64,000 bases of DNA, taken from NCBI RefSeq assembly GCF_900109555.1, contig NZ_FNZV01000001.1, positions 124,001 to 188,000 on the forward strand, written 5' to 3'. Position numbers and translations under genes: made by a program. Numbering within the stretch: position 1 is the first letter of the stretch; each line of letters opens with the position of its first letter. The DNA is from Pacificibacter marinus. GTDB taxonomy: Bacteria; Pseudomonadota; Alphaproteobacteria; Rhodobacterales; Rhodobacteraceae. Under the pieces are notes generated by a model. It had not been told where the DNA came from. It worked only from the letters and a program-made list of their open reading frames with translations, and ran no database searches. Of this stretch, positions 42,217-51,303 are shown one piece after another.

Positions 42217-43305
42217 TTAGCGAATGGCGCGCCCATCGCCGGCGCGAAAGAAATGTAGCTTGTCCAAATCGAAATGGATCTGACGGCGCTCGCCCGGCTC
42301 GGCGCGTGTGCCCGCAGCCACTTGGCCTGTAAATTTCGCCCCTGCCGCAAGACCAATCAACATGGTGTGCGGGCCCAAAGGTTCGATATCGACCACTTCA
42401 ATCTCGACAGATGGCCCTGTGCCGCCCGTGTCAAACGTATGCTCAGGACGAATACCCATAACGCAAGGCTGCCCCACGTATGAGATCAAGGCAGGCACAC
42501 GGTCTTTTGGCAAAGCAAACTGTACGCCAGCAGGTCCGCAAAAATGCAAAGTGCCGTCGATGTCTTCGATCTGCCCATCCAACATATTCATGCTGGGCGC
42601 TCCGATAAAGCCAGCTACAAACTGGTTTGCGGGGCGTTCATACAGCGTGATCGGATCTGCGGCTTGTTCAATCACACCATCGCGCAGCACAACCACGCGG
42701 TCCGCCATAGTCATCGCTTCGACCTGATCGTGGGTGACATAAACCATCGTGGTTTTAAGACGGCGGTGAAGTTGCTTGATCTCAACCCGCATCTCGACCC
42801 GCAGCTTGGCATCCAGATTGGACAGCGGTTCGTCGAACAAAAACACATCGGGGTCACGCACAATCGCGCGGCCAATGGCGACACGTTGACGTTGGCCACC
42901 AGACAGTGCTCCAGGCTTGCGGTCTAGGTAATCGGTCAGGTTCAAAATACGGGCAGCATTGGCGATGGCAGCCTCGGCTTCGGGTTTGGCGACACCGCGC
43001 ACTTTCATGCCATAGCCGATATTATCGCGCACACTCATATGCGGGTAAAGCGCGTAGCTTTGGAAGACCATGGCACAGTTGCGCAAACCGGGGCGCAAGG
43101 TGGTGACATCACGATCACCGATTTTCATTGTGCCGCCCGATTGGGTTTCCAATCCGGCAATCATACGCAGCGTTGTTGACTTGCCACAACCCGATGGGCC
43201 GACAAGCACAACGAACTCCCCCTCTTCAATCTCAAGGTCCATGGGCGGGATCACTTCAACGGCCCCGTAGGATTTTGTCACGCTGCTCAGTGTTATATTT
43301 GCCAT
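42217..43305 (-). CDS. Sugar ABC transporter ATP-binding protein (UgpC/MsmK type)
   Basis: A 362-residue ATPase. Walker A GPSGCGKS lies at 36-43, with the Q-loop MVFQSYALYPHMSV, signature LSGGQRQRVAIGRA, Walker B VFLFDEPLSNLDAKLR and switch YVTHDQVEAMT. A C-terminal TOBE/OB domain follows (about 240-355, with VMGIRPEHTF). It energises a carbohydrate importer of the CUT1 class. The ATG at 43305 is taken from homology of the N-terminus. It lies after the binding-protein gene, behind a stem-loop at 43343-43374. Confidence 0.92.
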   Translation of the reverse strand: MANITLSSVTKSYGAVEVIPPMDLEIEEGEFVVLVGPSGCGKSTTLRMIAGLETQSGGTMKIGDRDVTTLRPGLRNCAMVFQSYALYPHMSVRDNIGYGMKVRGVAKPEAEAAIANAARILNLTDYLDRKPGALSGGQRQRVAIGRAIVRDPDVFLFDEPLSNLDAKLRVEMRVEIKQLHRRLKTTMVYVTHDQVEAMTMADRVVVLRDGVIEQAADPITLYERPANQFVAGFIGAPSMNMLDGQIEDIDGTLHFCGPAGVQFALPKDRVPALISYVGQPCVMGIRPEHTFDTGGTGPSVEIEVVDIEPLGPHTMLIGLAAGAKFTGQVAAGTRAEPGERRQIHFDLDKLHFFRAGDGRAIR

Positions 43306-43342
43306 TGGGATGTCTCTTTTATTCGGTAAGCATGTCGGGAAA

Positions 43343-43374
43343 GTACCGCCCGCCCCGCGAAAGGCGGACGGCAC
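43343..43374 (-). other. Stem-loop after the sugar-binding-protein gene
   Basis: GTACCGCCCGCC (43343-43354) pairs with GGCGGACGGCAC (43363-43374), ten Watson-Crick pairs of twelve, around an 8-nt loop. No T-run follows on the coding strand. Same place and size as the hairpin at 33366-33397. Confidence 0.65.
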
Positions 43375-43393
43375 CAGTTGTCTTGCCTCTGCG

Positions 43394-44845
43394 TTACTGT
43401 ACAGGCAAGCCCATAGAGGCGCGGTATGCAGCAAGCTGGGTGTCACGACCGAATGTTTCGGTCAATTCATTCCAACCTTCGGCAACGATATCCAGAGCTT
43501 CTTGAGCACTCACATCGCCAGCAAGGGCGCGTGACAATTCGATTTCAAGAATTTCTGTGTACGAGAAATACCCCGGCAAACGCATGTCCAATGCAACGTT
43601 GTCAGCTGTGACAGCATCGCGTTGAGCACCCAAGTATTCTTTGGCTTCGCGGTCTGAGAACAACTCAGACCAACGATCCAAATTGGTGGTGTGCGAAATA
43701 CGATAAGGGTTTACGCCTGTGCCGCCTGTGACCGCAGCAACACCTGACACGTCTGGGCTCGACAGGTATGAGATGAAATCCCATGCGGCCTCTTGGTTTT
43801 TCGAACTTTTAGGCACAGCCGCCTGCCAGCCACCAAAGGCCATGAAAGACGTATCAACGGGGGCATCAAAGCTGTCCCATGCGCCTGTCTTGTAGTTGTA
43901 GACCTCGGTCGAGGATGGCAACACCGCCGATCCCACATTGCCTGATACAGTCGATTGCTTTGGATCTGCCGCGATCACGCCCGTGTCACCCCAGCCGATA
44001 GATTGCGCCACTTGACCGCCAGCAAAGGCCGCGTTGACTTCGCCAAACGAAAAGTTAAGCGCGGATGGCGGTGCCAATTTTGACGTGCGGATGTATTCCT
44101 CAAGGCCGCGCACCCATGCTGGGTTGTTGACTTGGGCGTCCATCGTTTCAGGGTCAAAGAACATCGCCCCTGGCAGATCGGGGTGTGATGCATACGCGGC
44201 AACGTGGCTGAACAAGAACCAGAATTGTTGCCCCCCACGACGGTACGCTTCGGCTGTGCCGTACACACCATCCACGTCATTTTGGAAGAACTCGGCGATA
44301 TCCAAGTACTCATCCCATGTCGCAGGAACAGCCAGATCGTGACCGTATTTTTCTTTGAACGCTGCTTTGTTGGCTTCGTCTTCGAACAGATCGATCCGGT
44401 ACGTGTATGTGTGAACGTCGCCGTCCATCGTTTGTGACAACACTTCGCCGTTCCAAACCATCAAGGCTTCGCGGTATACAGGCGCGATGTCCATCCAGTC
44501 TTCGCCTTCTTGATACTTCGCAGGCATCGGGGTCAAATACGGCGTGAAATCAGGCGCCCATGCCGGTGCAAACGCGATGACGTCAAACGCGCTGTCGCCG
44601 GCAACCAAAGTGGTCACGATTTTTGGGTAAAGCTCGGACCATGGGAATTCCACGACCTTTACAGAGCCACATGTTTTTTCCGCCCAACCTTCAGCAGCCA
44701 ATGCCAGCGCCGACGCGATGTAGGGGCCGGTTTGTGTGGTCGCCGTAATTTCGACGCCTGTGTAATCTGGGGAACAGGCCATCGCCGTTCCCGCAGCCAT
44801 GATCAGCGCAGCTGCGCCCACCGTTGTTTTAAGTTTGTTGGTCAT
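43394..44845 (-). CDS. Sugar ABC transporter substrate-binding protein (family 1)
   Basis: A 483-residue periplasmic binding protein with a signal peptide (1-23, ending in AMA) and the family 1 (MalE/UgpB-like) layout: ALAAEGWAEKTCGSVKVVEFPWSELYPKI, FDVIAFAPAWAPDF, LFEDEANKAAFKEKYGHDLAVPATWDEYLDIAEFFQ (split around 150-190), and AFGGWQAAVPKSSKNQEAAWDFISYL. GAGGAGGAG precedes the ATG. The ligand is not readable; the deoC and kinase neighbours suggest a pentose, deoxyribose or a nucleoside. Confidence 0.9.
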   Translation of the reverse strand: MTNKLKTTVGAAALIMAAGTAMACSPDYTGVEITATTQTGPYIASALALAAEGWAEKTCGSVKVVEFPWSELYPKIVTTLVAGDSAFDVIAFAPAWAPDFTPYLTPMPAKYQEGEDWMDIAPVYREALMVWNGEVLSQTMDGDVHTYTYRIDLFEDEANKAAFKEKYGHDLAVPATWDEYLDIAEFFQNDVDGVYGTAEAYRRGGQQFWFLFSHVAAYASHPDLPGAMFFDPETMDAQVNNPAWVRGLEEYIRTSKLAPPSALNFSFGEVNAAFAGGQVAQSIGWGDTGVIAADPKQSTVSGNVGSAVLPSSTEVYNYKTGAWDSFDAPVDTSFMAFGGWQAAVPKSSKNQEAAWDFISYLSSPDVSGVAAVTGGTGVNPYRISHTTNLDRWSELFSDREAKEYLGAQRDAVTADNVALDMRLPGYFSYTEILEIELSRALAGDVSAQEALDIVAEGWNELTETFGRDTQLAAYRASMGLPVQ

Positions 44846-44894
44846 CTTATTTCTCCTCCTCGAGAAAGCCCCTCCCTAGGGCCGTTGCAATAAA

Positions 44895-45923
44895 CTATTT
44901 CACAGCGCCGCTCAGCAGCCCTGATCGCATGAGCCGTCCCAACAGCCCCGCGACGATGATCATCGGAACAATCGCAACAAGTGCAGCGGCTGAAATGGCC
45001 CACCACTCATCACCGCGCTGGCTGTTTTGACCCGCAATCAGCACGGGCAAGGTTTGCCATTCCGAGTTGGTCAAAAAGAGCGCGAACAAAAATTCGTTCC
45101 ATGTAAAAGCCAAGGTGATCACAAAGGTGGCGATCAAACCGGGGCGTGACATTGGCAAGACAATGCCAAAAAAGATCCGCCAATGTGGTACGTTGTCGAC
45201 CATGGCAGCCTCTTCCACCTCAAGTGGCAGTGCCGATATAAAATCGCGCATCAACCAGACCACGATGGGCAGGGAAAAGGCGACATACGCCAGCGTCAGC
45301 CCCAAATAGGTGTCGGTCATTTTAAAGCCAAGTTTGCCCATTTCCGTGTAGAGCAGGAACAGCGCAAAAGCGACGACGATAGGCGGAAACAACCGCTGAC
45401 TGACGAACCAAAACACGATGTCATCATTGCCCAAAACCTTGCCCGGCAATGGGAATCTATTGGCAAACACCGACAGCGCCAGCGCACCTGTAAAGGCGAT
45501 AATCGACGCGCTTGCAGGGGCAATGCCCAAGACATCACGCCCCAGTAAAAAGCCGCCCATCGCAACGACAAAGAACAATACGCCAGACAACAACCGCACT
45601 TTGAACGGAAAACGCACCAGCGCATAAGCCGCCATCGCGCCCAGCAAAGTGGCAAACATCGCAGAGGACACCGCGACAATGGCCGAAGACCAAAAGTTTG
45701 AATAAAACTCGCCACGCAGGCCAGACAAAAGATCGGTCCACGCCTTTATCGTTGGCTGAAAATCAACAAAGGGCAGATACGTCGGCCCGCCCACAACATC
45801 AGGCGGCGCTTTGAACGATGTAATGGCGACCCAATACAGCGGAAAAATGGTGAATAAAAACCAAAGGCACAAAGCCCCAAAAGCAAGCCAGCGGCGGTTT
45901 CCAGACAGATCACGAACGCTCAT
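44895..45923 (-). CDS. Sugar ABC transporter permease (MalG type)
   Basis: A 342-residue permease, longer than MalG (296). It has an N-terminal helix (about 12-34), a periplasmic segment, and a core with an extra hydrophobic stretch around 125-150. The coupling motif is EEAAMVDNVPHWRIFFGIVLPMSRPGLIATFVITLAFTWNEFLFAL, read near 235-280. GGAGAAG precedes the ATG, which overlaps the upstream permease stop by 4 bp. Confidence 0.9.
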   Translation of the reverse strand: MSVRDLSGNRRWLAFGALCLWFLFTIFPLYWVAITSFKAPPDVVGGPTYLPFVDFQPTIKAWTDLLSGLRGEFYSNFWSSAIVAVSSAMFATLLGAMAAYALVRFPFKVRLLSGVLFFVVAMGGFLLGRDVLGIAPASASIIAFTGALALSVFANRFPLPGKVLGNDDIVFWFVSQRLFPPIVVAFALFLLYTEMGKLGFKMTDTYLGLTLAYVAFSLPIVVWLMRDFISALPLEVEEAAMVDNVPHWRIFFGIVLPMSRPGLIATFVITLAFTWNEFLFALFLTNSEWQTLPVLIAGQNSQRGDEWWAISAAALVAIVPMIIVAGLLGRLMRSGLLSGAVK

Positions 45924-46795
45924 TTGTACTTCTCCAAGTAAGGTTTTAACAGAGCGAGATACACAAGGCTCAGGATCAAAACGACAGCAAGGAACAAGAA
46001 ACTCAGTGCCGAAGTGTAGCCAAGGTTGAATTTCTTAAAGCCCTCTTGATAGGCAAACAAAGTCAGGGTTTCCGTGGCGATCCCCGGCCCCCCGCCTGTC
46101 ATCACAAACACCGTGTCGATGATTTTAAAGCTCTCAACGATGCGAATGAAAATGACCGCGGCAGAAATCGGCAACATCATCGGAAATGTGATCGACCAAA
46201 ACTGCTGCCAAGACGACGCGCCTTCAAGTTCGGCGGCCTCATACACATCATCAGGTAGGCCTTGCAGACCCGCCAAAATCAATAGGATGACAAAGGGTGT
46301 CCACTGCCAAATCTCAACGGCAATCAACGATCCCATCGCCCAGTTTGCTTCTGTCAAATAGGGTAAATTTGGAAAACCAAAAAATGTCGCAACCTGATTG
46401 AGCGGCCCCATCGAAGGGTTCAAAATTTGCCGCGCCACCAGTGCCACTGCGACAGGTGCGACCAACATTGGCAACAAAAATGCTGTGCGGAAAAAATCAG
46501 CGCCACGCACTCTTTTCACCAAAGCCAGCGCCACGCCAAACCCAATCACGAATTGAAAGGCAACCGATATAAACGCGATGATAGACGTGGTTTTCACCGT
46601 TTGCCAAAATCGTGGATTGCTTAACAAATCAGCGTAATTATCCAACCCGACAAACCGCGCAGGCATCGGCGGGACCAACCGCAACGACATGAAACTGTTG
46701 GCCAAAGAATAGATCAGCGGAAAAATGGCCATAGCCAAAACCACCAAGAAAGCTGGCCACAAAAAGAAATACTTAATCGGGTCATCGCGGTTCAT
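45920..46795 (-). CDS. Sugar ABC transporter permease (MalF/UgpA type)
   Basis: A 291-residue permease with six helices. It opens with FFLWPAFLVVLAMAIFPLIYSLANSF, and the coupling segment is YEAAELEGASSWQQFWSITFPMMLPISAAVIFIR near 195-228. It pairs with the MalG-type protein. GGAGGG precedes the ATG, and it overlaps both neighbours by 4 bp, so kinase, permease and permease genes are translationally coupled. Confidence 0.9.
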   Translation of the reverse strand: MNRDDPIKYFFLWPAFLVVLAMAIFPLIYSLANSFMSLRLVPPMPARFVGLDNYADLLSNPRFWQTVKTTSIIAFISVAFQFVIGFGVALALVKRVRGADFFRTAFLLPMLVAPVAVALVARQILNPSMGPLNQVATFFGFPNLPYLTEANWAMGSLIAVEIWQWTPFVILLILAGLQGLPDDVYEAAELEGASSWQQFWSITFPMMLPISAAVIFIRIVESFKIIDTVFVMTGGGPGIATETLTLFAYQEGFKKFNLGYTSALSFLFLAVVLILSLVYLALLKPYLEKYK

Positions 46796-47754
46796 GCGCG
46801 GCCCTCCGATATGCGCAAAAGGGCGTCGATTTCATCACGGGTGGGCATGGCAGGTGCCGTGCCACGGCGCGTGACCGCGATCCCCGCTGTGGCACAGCCG
46901 AACTGCACCGCGGCTTCGACTTCTAGCCCTTCTGAAAGGGCCGTGGCAAATCCGCCGATAAACGCGTCCCCTGCCCCAGAAGTATCAATCGCTGGCGCAT
47001 TTGAAATCGCAGGGATCAAGCGGCTTAAAGTGGGCGAATGGATGTAGACGCCCTTTTCGCCCAACGTGATCAACGCGGTTTTTACACCCAGTTTTAGGAA
47101 CTCTTCGCCTGCGCGACGCGCGTCTTGTTCGGTTTCAATCTCGAATCCGACAATCGCGGCGGCTTCGCTTTCATTGGGCACGAAATAGTCGGTCAAACCA
47201 TAGCACGCCGCATCAAATGGATTGGCTGGCGCAGGGTTGAAAACAGTTGTCACCCCTGCAGTCCGTGCGATTTGCAACGCTTTCAATGCCGCCTCGGCAG
47301 GTTGTTCTAGCTGCGTGACAAACACGTTCGCCGCTTCAATCACATCGCGGTGCTTTTCGACATCCGCTATGGAAATTGTGCCCGCTGCCCCCGGATAAAC
47401 GATGATGGCATTGTCGCCTGTTTCGTCATTTACAAAAATAAACGCCGCCCCAGATGGCATATCGTCCATCACTTCGATCTCGGCGGTCACGCCGGTTTGT
47501 TCATAAATCTCAAGTGCCATCTTGCCGAAAGGATCATTGCCGATCTTCGAGATAAAGTGCACGTCAGCGCCCGCACGGCCCGCTGCAACAGCTTGGTTTG
47601 ATCCTTTGCCGCCGGGGCCTAGCGAAAAGCCACTGCCAGAAATCGTTTCGCCAATTTTCGGCATCCGGCTTGCGAGATACGCCGTGTCTGCGACATAAAT
47701 TCCAAGGATCGCAATCCCCGTGCCTCGTGCTTGTGTTTGTGTTTGCTTGTCCAT
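46792..47754 (-). CDS. PfkB-family sugar kinase (ribokinase/deoxyribokinase type)
   Basis: A 320-residue ribokinase-like protein. An N-terminal GIYVADTAYLASRMPKIGETI is followed by SLGPGGKGSNQAVAAGRAGADV (PfkB signature 1, about 46-67), and the C-terminal signature 2 DTSGAGDAFIGGFATAL contains the catalytic aspartate. It phosphorylates a pentose at the 5-position. With deoC in the same operon, deoxyribose is the favoured substrate; ribose is the alternative. GGGGAGGAGGG precedes the ATG. It is 44 bp downstream of the ALDH gene and overlaps the first permease gene by 4 bp. Confidence 0.87.
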   Translation of the reverse strand: MDKQTQTQARGTGIAILGIYVADTAYLASRMPKIGETISGSGFSLGPGGKGSNQAVAAGRAGADVHFISKIGNDPFGKMALEIYEQTGVTAEIEVMDDMPSGAAFIFVNDETGDNAIIVYPGAAGTISIADVEKHRDVIEAANVFVTQLEQPAEAALKALQIARTAGVTTVFNPAPANPFDAACYGLTDYFVPNESEAAAIVGFEIETEQDARRAGEEFLKLGVKTALITLGEKGVYIHSPTLSRLIPAISNAPAIDTSGAGDAFIGGFATALSEGLEVEAAVQFGCATAGIAVTRRGTAPAMPTRDEIDALLRISEGRA

Positions 47755-47788
47755 AACGTCCCTCCTCCCCTAGGTGCGTTTAAATGAG

Positions 47789-47816
47789 GTGCCTTAAATT
47801 ATGCTCCGTAAGGCAC
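47789..47816 (-). other. Hairpin across the 3' end of the aldehyde dehydrogenase gene
   Basis: GTGCCTTA (47789-47796) and TAAGGCAC (47809-47816) are perfect 8-bp arms with a 12-nt loop that includes the stop codon of the ALDH gene. It may be a weak intra-operon terminator or a processing site before the kinase-transporter genes. Confidence 0.45.
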
Positions 47817-50171
47817 CCAAATATTTTTGACCTGAGTGGCATGCCGCAAGAAATGCTCGCCCTCAGCATCTGGACTGTTCCAGTCCCATGCGCGGCCATT
47901 GTCCGTAAACGTCCGTTTCAGATTGCTGACAGACAACTGTTCAACAGTCCGCGCCAGTTCCGCCGACCCAAACGCCCAAAGCGCGTTGACGTCATTGTGC
48001 TTGGCCAACTCGGCCCCCAATGCGTTTGGATCACCCGTGACAATGTTCAAAACGCCTGCAGGCAAATCGGATGTTTCCGCGACTTGATAAAAATCGGTCA
48101 CAGAAAACGGATGCGGCTCTGACGGGATCGCGACAACGCGGTTGCCAGTGGCAATCAAAGGCGCCACGGCGGATACGAATCCCAACAAAGGCGCCTCTGG
48201 TGGGCAAATAACCCCGGCGACGCCAATCGCCTCAGGCACAGCCAAAGCCAAACCCCGCATCGGCGGCATATGCACCGTGCCCTCATATTTGTCGGCCCAC
48301 GCGCCATAGCTGAACAGGCGCGCGATGGATGCAGCAACTTCGGCCTTGGCTTTATCGGCTTTCACACCGGTCATATCGCGCAGACGGTCGGCAAATTCAT
48401 CGGCACGCGCCGATAGGTTTTCACCTAAGTAAAACAAGATTTGCGCACGGTTGTGTTGTGACTTCCCACCCCAGCTTGCAGCCGCACGTGCCGCCTCAAC
48501 CGCGTTGCGAATGTCTTTGCGGTTGCCCAGACCAACAGCACCCAAAACCTGCCCATTGGCCCCCACAACTGATGTGGAATGATTGCCATCAGGGCGTGCC
48601 TGTTTGCCGCCGATAAACAGCTTGGCGGTGCGATCAACCGCATCCAGAGCAAAGCCTTTAGGTTTGGCGGGTGCGACTGTTTTGCGTAGTGCAGCTTTGG
48701 CAAACGCACGTGGGCGCAAGTAATCATAGCACCCTTCACGGCCGCCCTCGCGACCAAAGCCGCTTTCTTTGACGCCACCGAAACCAACGCCTGCATCCAT
48801 GACATTTGTGCAATTGACCCAGACGATACCCGCCTCAACGGACGCGGCTAAATCCAAGGCTTGGTTGATGTTTTCGCTCCAGATACTCGCGGACAACCCA
48901 TAGCGTGAATGGTTCGCCAACAGCACAGCTTCGTCTGGTGTGCGGAATGTCATCGACACAGCGACAGGGCCGAAAATCTCTTCGCTTGCTGCCTCTGCAG
49001 TGGATGGCACATTGCACAAAACAGTCGGCGGATAATACGTACCGCCCTCTGGCAGCGCGACATCAGCTTGCAAAAGCTGCGCGCCCTGTGCGACGGCACG
49101 GTCCACCATGCCTGAAATGCGCGCCCGTTGATCGGCGTCGATCACTGCCCCCATATCGATGGTTTTGTCGAGAGACGTCCCAACGCGCAACCCCTGCATC
49201 CGTGTGTTCAAACGGGCGTAGAAATCGGCTGCGATGCCTTCTTGCACCAAAATACGTGAGCCTGCACAGCACACCTGACCTTGGTTGAACCAGATCGCAT
49301 CAACGACGCCTTCAACTGCGGCATCCAAATCTGCATCTTCGAACACGATAAAGGGCGACTTGCCGCCCAACTCAAGCGTCAAAGACTTGCCACTGCCCGC
49401 AGTTGCAGCGCGGATTTTGCGCCCCACGTCAGTTGAACCTGTAAAGGCAACCTTATCAATCCCCTCATGACCCGCCAAAAACGCGCCAGTTTCGCCCTCG
49501 CCCGTCACGATGTTGAGCACACCGTCAGGCAGCCCAGCGGCCTGCGCCAATTCGGCAAACAAGAGCGCTGTCAGCGGTGTGGATTCTGCGGGCTTCAAAA
49601 CAACAGTGTTGCCAAGCGCTAATGCAGGCGCGATTTTCCACGACAACATCAAGAACGGGAAGTTCCAAGGAATAACCTGACCAATCACACCCAAAGGATC
49701 GTGGTTGGGGAATTGGCTGTCTTGCAACTGCGCCCAACCCGCGTGGTGATAGAAATGACGCGCGGCCAAAGGAATGTCGATATCGCGGGTCTCGCGGATC
49801 GGCTTGCCATTATCAAGCGCCTCGACCACGGCAATCAAACGCGCGTTGCGCTGAATGATCCGCGCCAAAGCGTAGAGTTTCAAAGCACGTTCATGCCCTG
49901 ACAAAGCCGCCCAACCTTTTTGAGCTTTGCGTGCGGCTGCAATCGCAATGCCTACATCGGCCGACGTGCCGCGTGATACCTGTGCCAGAACCTTGCCTGT
50001 GGCAGGCTCAAACGTGTCAAACCCATCAGCAGGGTCCGTGAATTGCCCCCCAATAAAGTGGCCAAAACGGTGATCATGTGCGGCCAACCAATCGCGGGCA
50101 GCACTGTCGTCTTCGTTGCTTGGGGCATAATCCATAGTATCAAAATAGCTCGCTACACTCATTGTCATCAT
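47799..50171 (-). CDS. Two-module aldehyde dehydrogenase, ALDH16-like
   Basis: A 790-residue protein. The first module (about 30-500) is a complete aldehyde dehydrogenase with VIPWNFPFLM (Asn170), LELGGKSP (Glu267) and NQGQVCCAGSR, in which Cys301 is the expected nucleophile. The second module (about 520-790) resembles the N-terminal and cofactor-binding part of a second aldehyde dehydrogenase but has no catalytic cysteine motif. This is the ALDH16 plan; a bacterial ALDH16 from the roseobacter Loktanella has been solved. The ATG overlaps the deoC stop (ATGA). In this operon it would oxidise the acetaldehyde made by DeoC, an inference. Confidence 0.87.
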   Translation of the reverse strand: MMTMSVASYFDTMDYAPSNEDDSAARDWLAAHDHRFGHFIGGQFTDPADGFDTFEPATGKVLAQVSRGTSADVGIAIAAARKAQKGWAALSGHERALKLYALARIIQRNARLIAVVEALDNGKPIRETRDIDIPLAARHFYHHAGWAQLQDSQFPNHDPLGVIGQVIPWNFPFLMLSWKIAPALALGNTVVLKPAESTPLTALLFAELAQAAGLPDGVLNIVTGEGETGAFLAGHEGIDKVAFTGSTDVGRKIRAATAGSGKSLTLELGGKSPFIVFEDADLDAAVEGVVDAIWFNQGQVCCAGSRILVQEGIAADFYARLNTRMQGLRVGTSLDKTIDMGAVIDADQRARISGMVDRAVAQGAQLLQADVALPEGGTYYPPTVLCNVPSTAEAASEEIFGPVAVSMTFRTPDEAVLLANHSRYGLSASIWSENINQALDLAASVEAGIVWVNCTNVMDAGVGFGGVKESGFGREGGREGCYDYLRPRAFAKAALRKTVAPAKPKGFALDAVDRTAKLFIGGKQARPDGNHSTSVVGANGQVLGAVGLGNRKDIRNAVEAARAAASWGGKSQHNRAQILFYLGENLSARADEFADRLRDMTGVKADKAKAEVAASIARLFSYGAWADKYEGTVHMPPMRGLALAVPEAIGVAGVICPPEAPLLGFVSAVAPLIATGNRVVAIPSEPHPFSVTDFYQVAETSDLPAGVLNIVTGDPNALGAELAKHNDVNALWAFGSAELARTVEQLSVSNLKRTFTDNGRAWDWNSPDAEGEHFLRHATQVKNIWVPYGA

Positions 50172-51172
50172 CCAATCGGGTGGCGGTTGAGGGCACTGTA
50201 GGCGCCAGTTGTCCGGTGTTCGAGCTGACGCTCAATATCAGCCAACAGCGACGACGCGCCGATGCGAAACAGGTTTGGCTCTAGCCACTCACGGCCAAGC
50301 TCTTCTTTCATCAAGGCAAAATAGGTCAAAACATCTTTCGCCTTGGACACGCCTCCAGCAGGTTTGTACCCCACTTTGACGCCGGTCATGGCCTGATATT
50401 GACGGATCGCGCGCACCATTGTCAGAGACACGGGCAAGGTGGCATTCACCGCCTCTTTGCCTGTCGAGGTCTTGATAAAATCAGCCCCCCCCATCATGCA
50501 CACAAGACTGGCTTTCGCGACATTGCGCAGCGTTTTAAGATCGCCTGTGGCAAGGATCGCTTTGACATGCGCATCACCGCATGCAGCGCGGTACTCTTGC
50601 ATCTCAGTGTACAGCGCCTGCCAGTTTCCGGTCAGCACATGTTCGCGAGTGATAACGATATCGATTTCTTCGGCACCATCCGCCACCGATGCTTCGATTT
50701 CGGCCAACTTCGTGGCGTGCGGACTTAACCCTGCTGGAAATCCGGTAGACACCGCCGCGACAGGAATACCTGTGCCCTGCAGCGCATCAACAGCTGCAGC
50801 GACAAAACGGTGATACACACACACCGCGCCCGTGGTAATGCCACGATCGCTCATGCCAAGCATATTCAAAATATCGGGGCGTATGGGCTGCGCGGCCTTG
50901 GCACACAAGCGACGCACGCGCCCCTCAGTGTCATCGCCGCTCAACGTCGTCAGATCGATACAGGTCACAGCTTTCAGCAACCACGCGCTTTGCGCATCAC
51001 CTTTTACAGCACGACGCCCTGGCAGCGCAGCAGTGCGACGCTCAGACGCCGAGCGATTGACGCGCACAGCATTGATTGCACCAAGATCCAGCGGCATGCC
51101 GTCATTGCGACGCTCATGGGGGGCAACCGGAACCACATCTGTGGATACTCGGGTCAGTCTTGTTTCGGACAT
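50168..51172 (-). CDS. deoC: DeoC, deoxyribose-phosphate aldolase
   Basis: A 334-residue class I aldolase of the longer DeoC type, with about 65 extra N-terminal residues relative to E. coli. The Schiff-base Lys234 lies in DFIKTSTGKEAVNATLP and the proton-relay Lys270 in VGYKPAGGVS; Asp171 in EEIDIVITREHVLTG matches the catalytic aspartate. It cleaves 2-deoxyribose 5-phosphate to glyceraldehyde 3-phosphate and acetaldehyde. It is first in the operon and overlaps the ALDH gene by 4 bp. It is divergent from the DeoR-family regulator. Confidence 0.93.
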   Translation of the reverse strand: MSETRLTRVSTDVVPVAPHERRNDGMPLDLGAINAVRVNRSASERRTAALPGRRAVKGDAQSAWLLKAVTCIDLTTLSGDDTEGRVRRLCAKAAQPIRPDILNMLGMSDRGITTGAVCVYHRFVAAAVDALQGTGIPVAAVSTGFPAGLSPHATKLAEIEASVADGAEEIDIVITREHVLTGNWQALYTEMQEYRAACGDAHVKAILATGDLKTLRNVAKASLVCMMGGADFIKTSTGKEAVNATLPVSLTMVRAIRQYQAMTGVKVGYKPAGGVSKAKDVLTYFALMKEELGREWLEPNLFRIGASSLLADIERQLEHRTTGAYSALNRHPIG

Positions 51173-51245
51173 ATGATCCTCATCTCACCTCGCGTCCCAC
51201 AACTGCGGTTCGCTTCCTCTTACAAAAAGGTTATTATCGAATAGC

Positions 51246-51259
51246 GTTGCGATTGCAAC
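51246..51259. promoter_or_regulatory. Candidate DeoR-family operator
   Basis: GTTGC-GATT-GCAAC, a perfect 5-bp-arm palindrome in the 131-bp region between deoC and the regulator gene. TGTTA-N6-TAACA follows at about 51267-51282. Both are possible regulator sites; the arms are short. Confidence 0.4.
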
Positions 51260-51303
51260 TATTTTTTGTTATCTTTGTAACATTAACGTCGGAGCCTGAT
51301 CTA

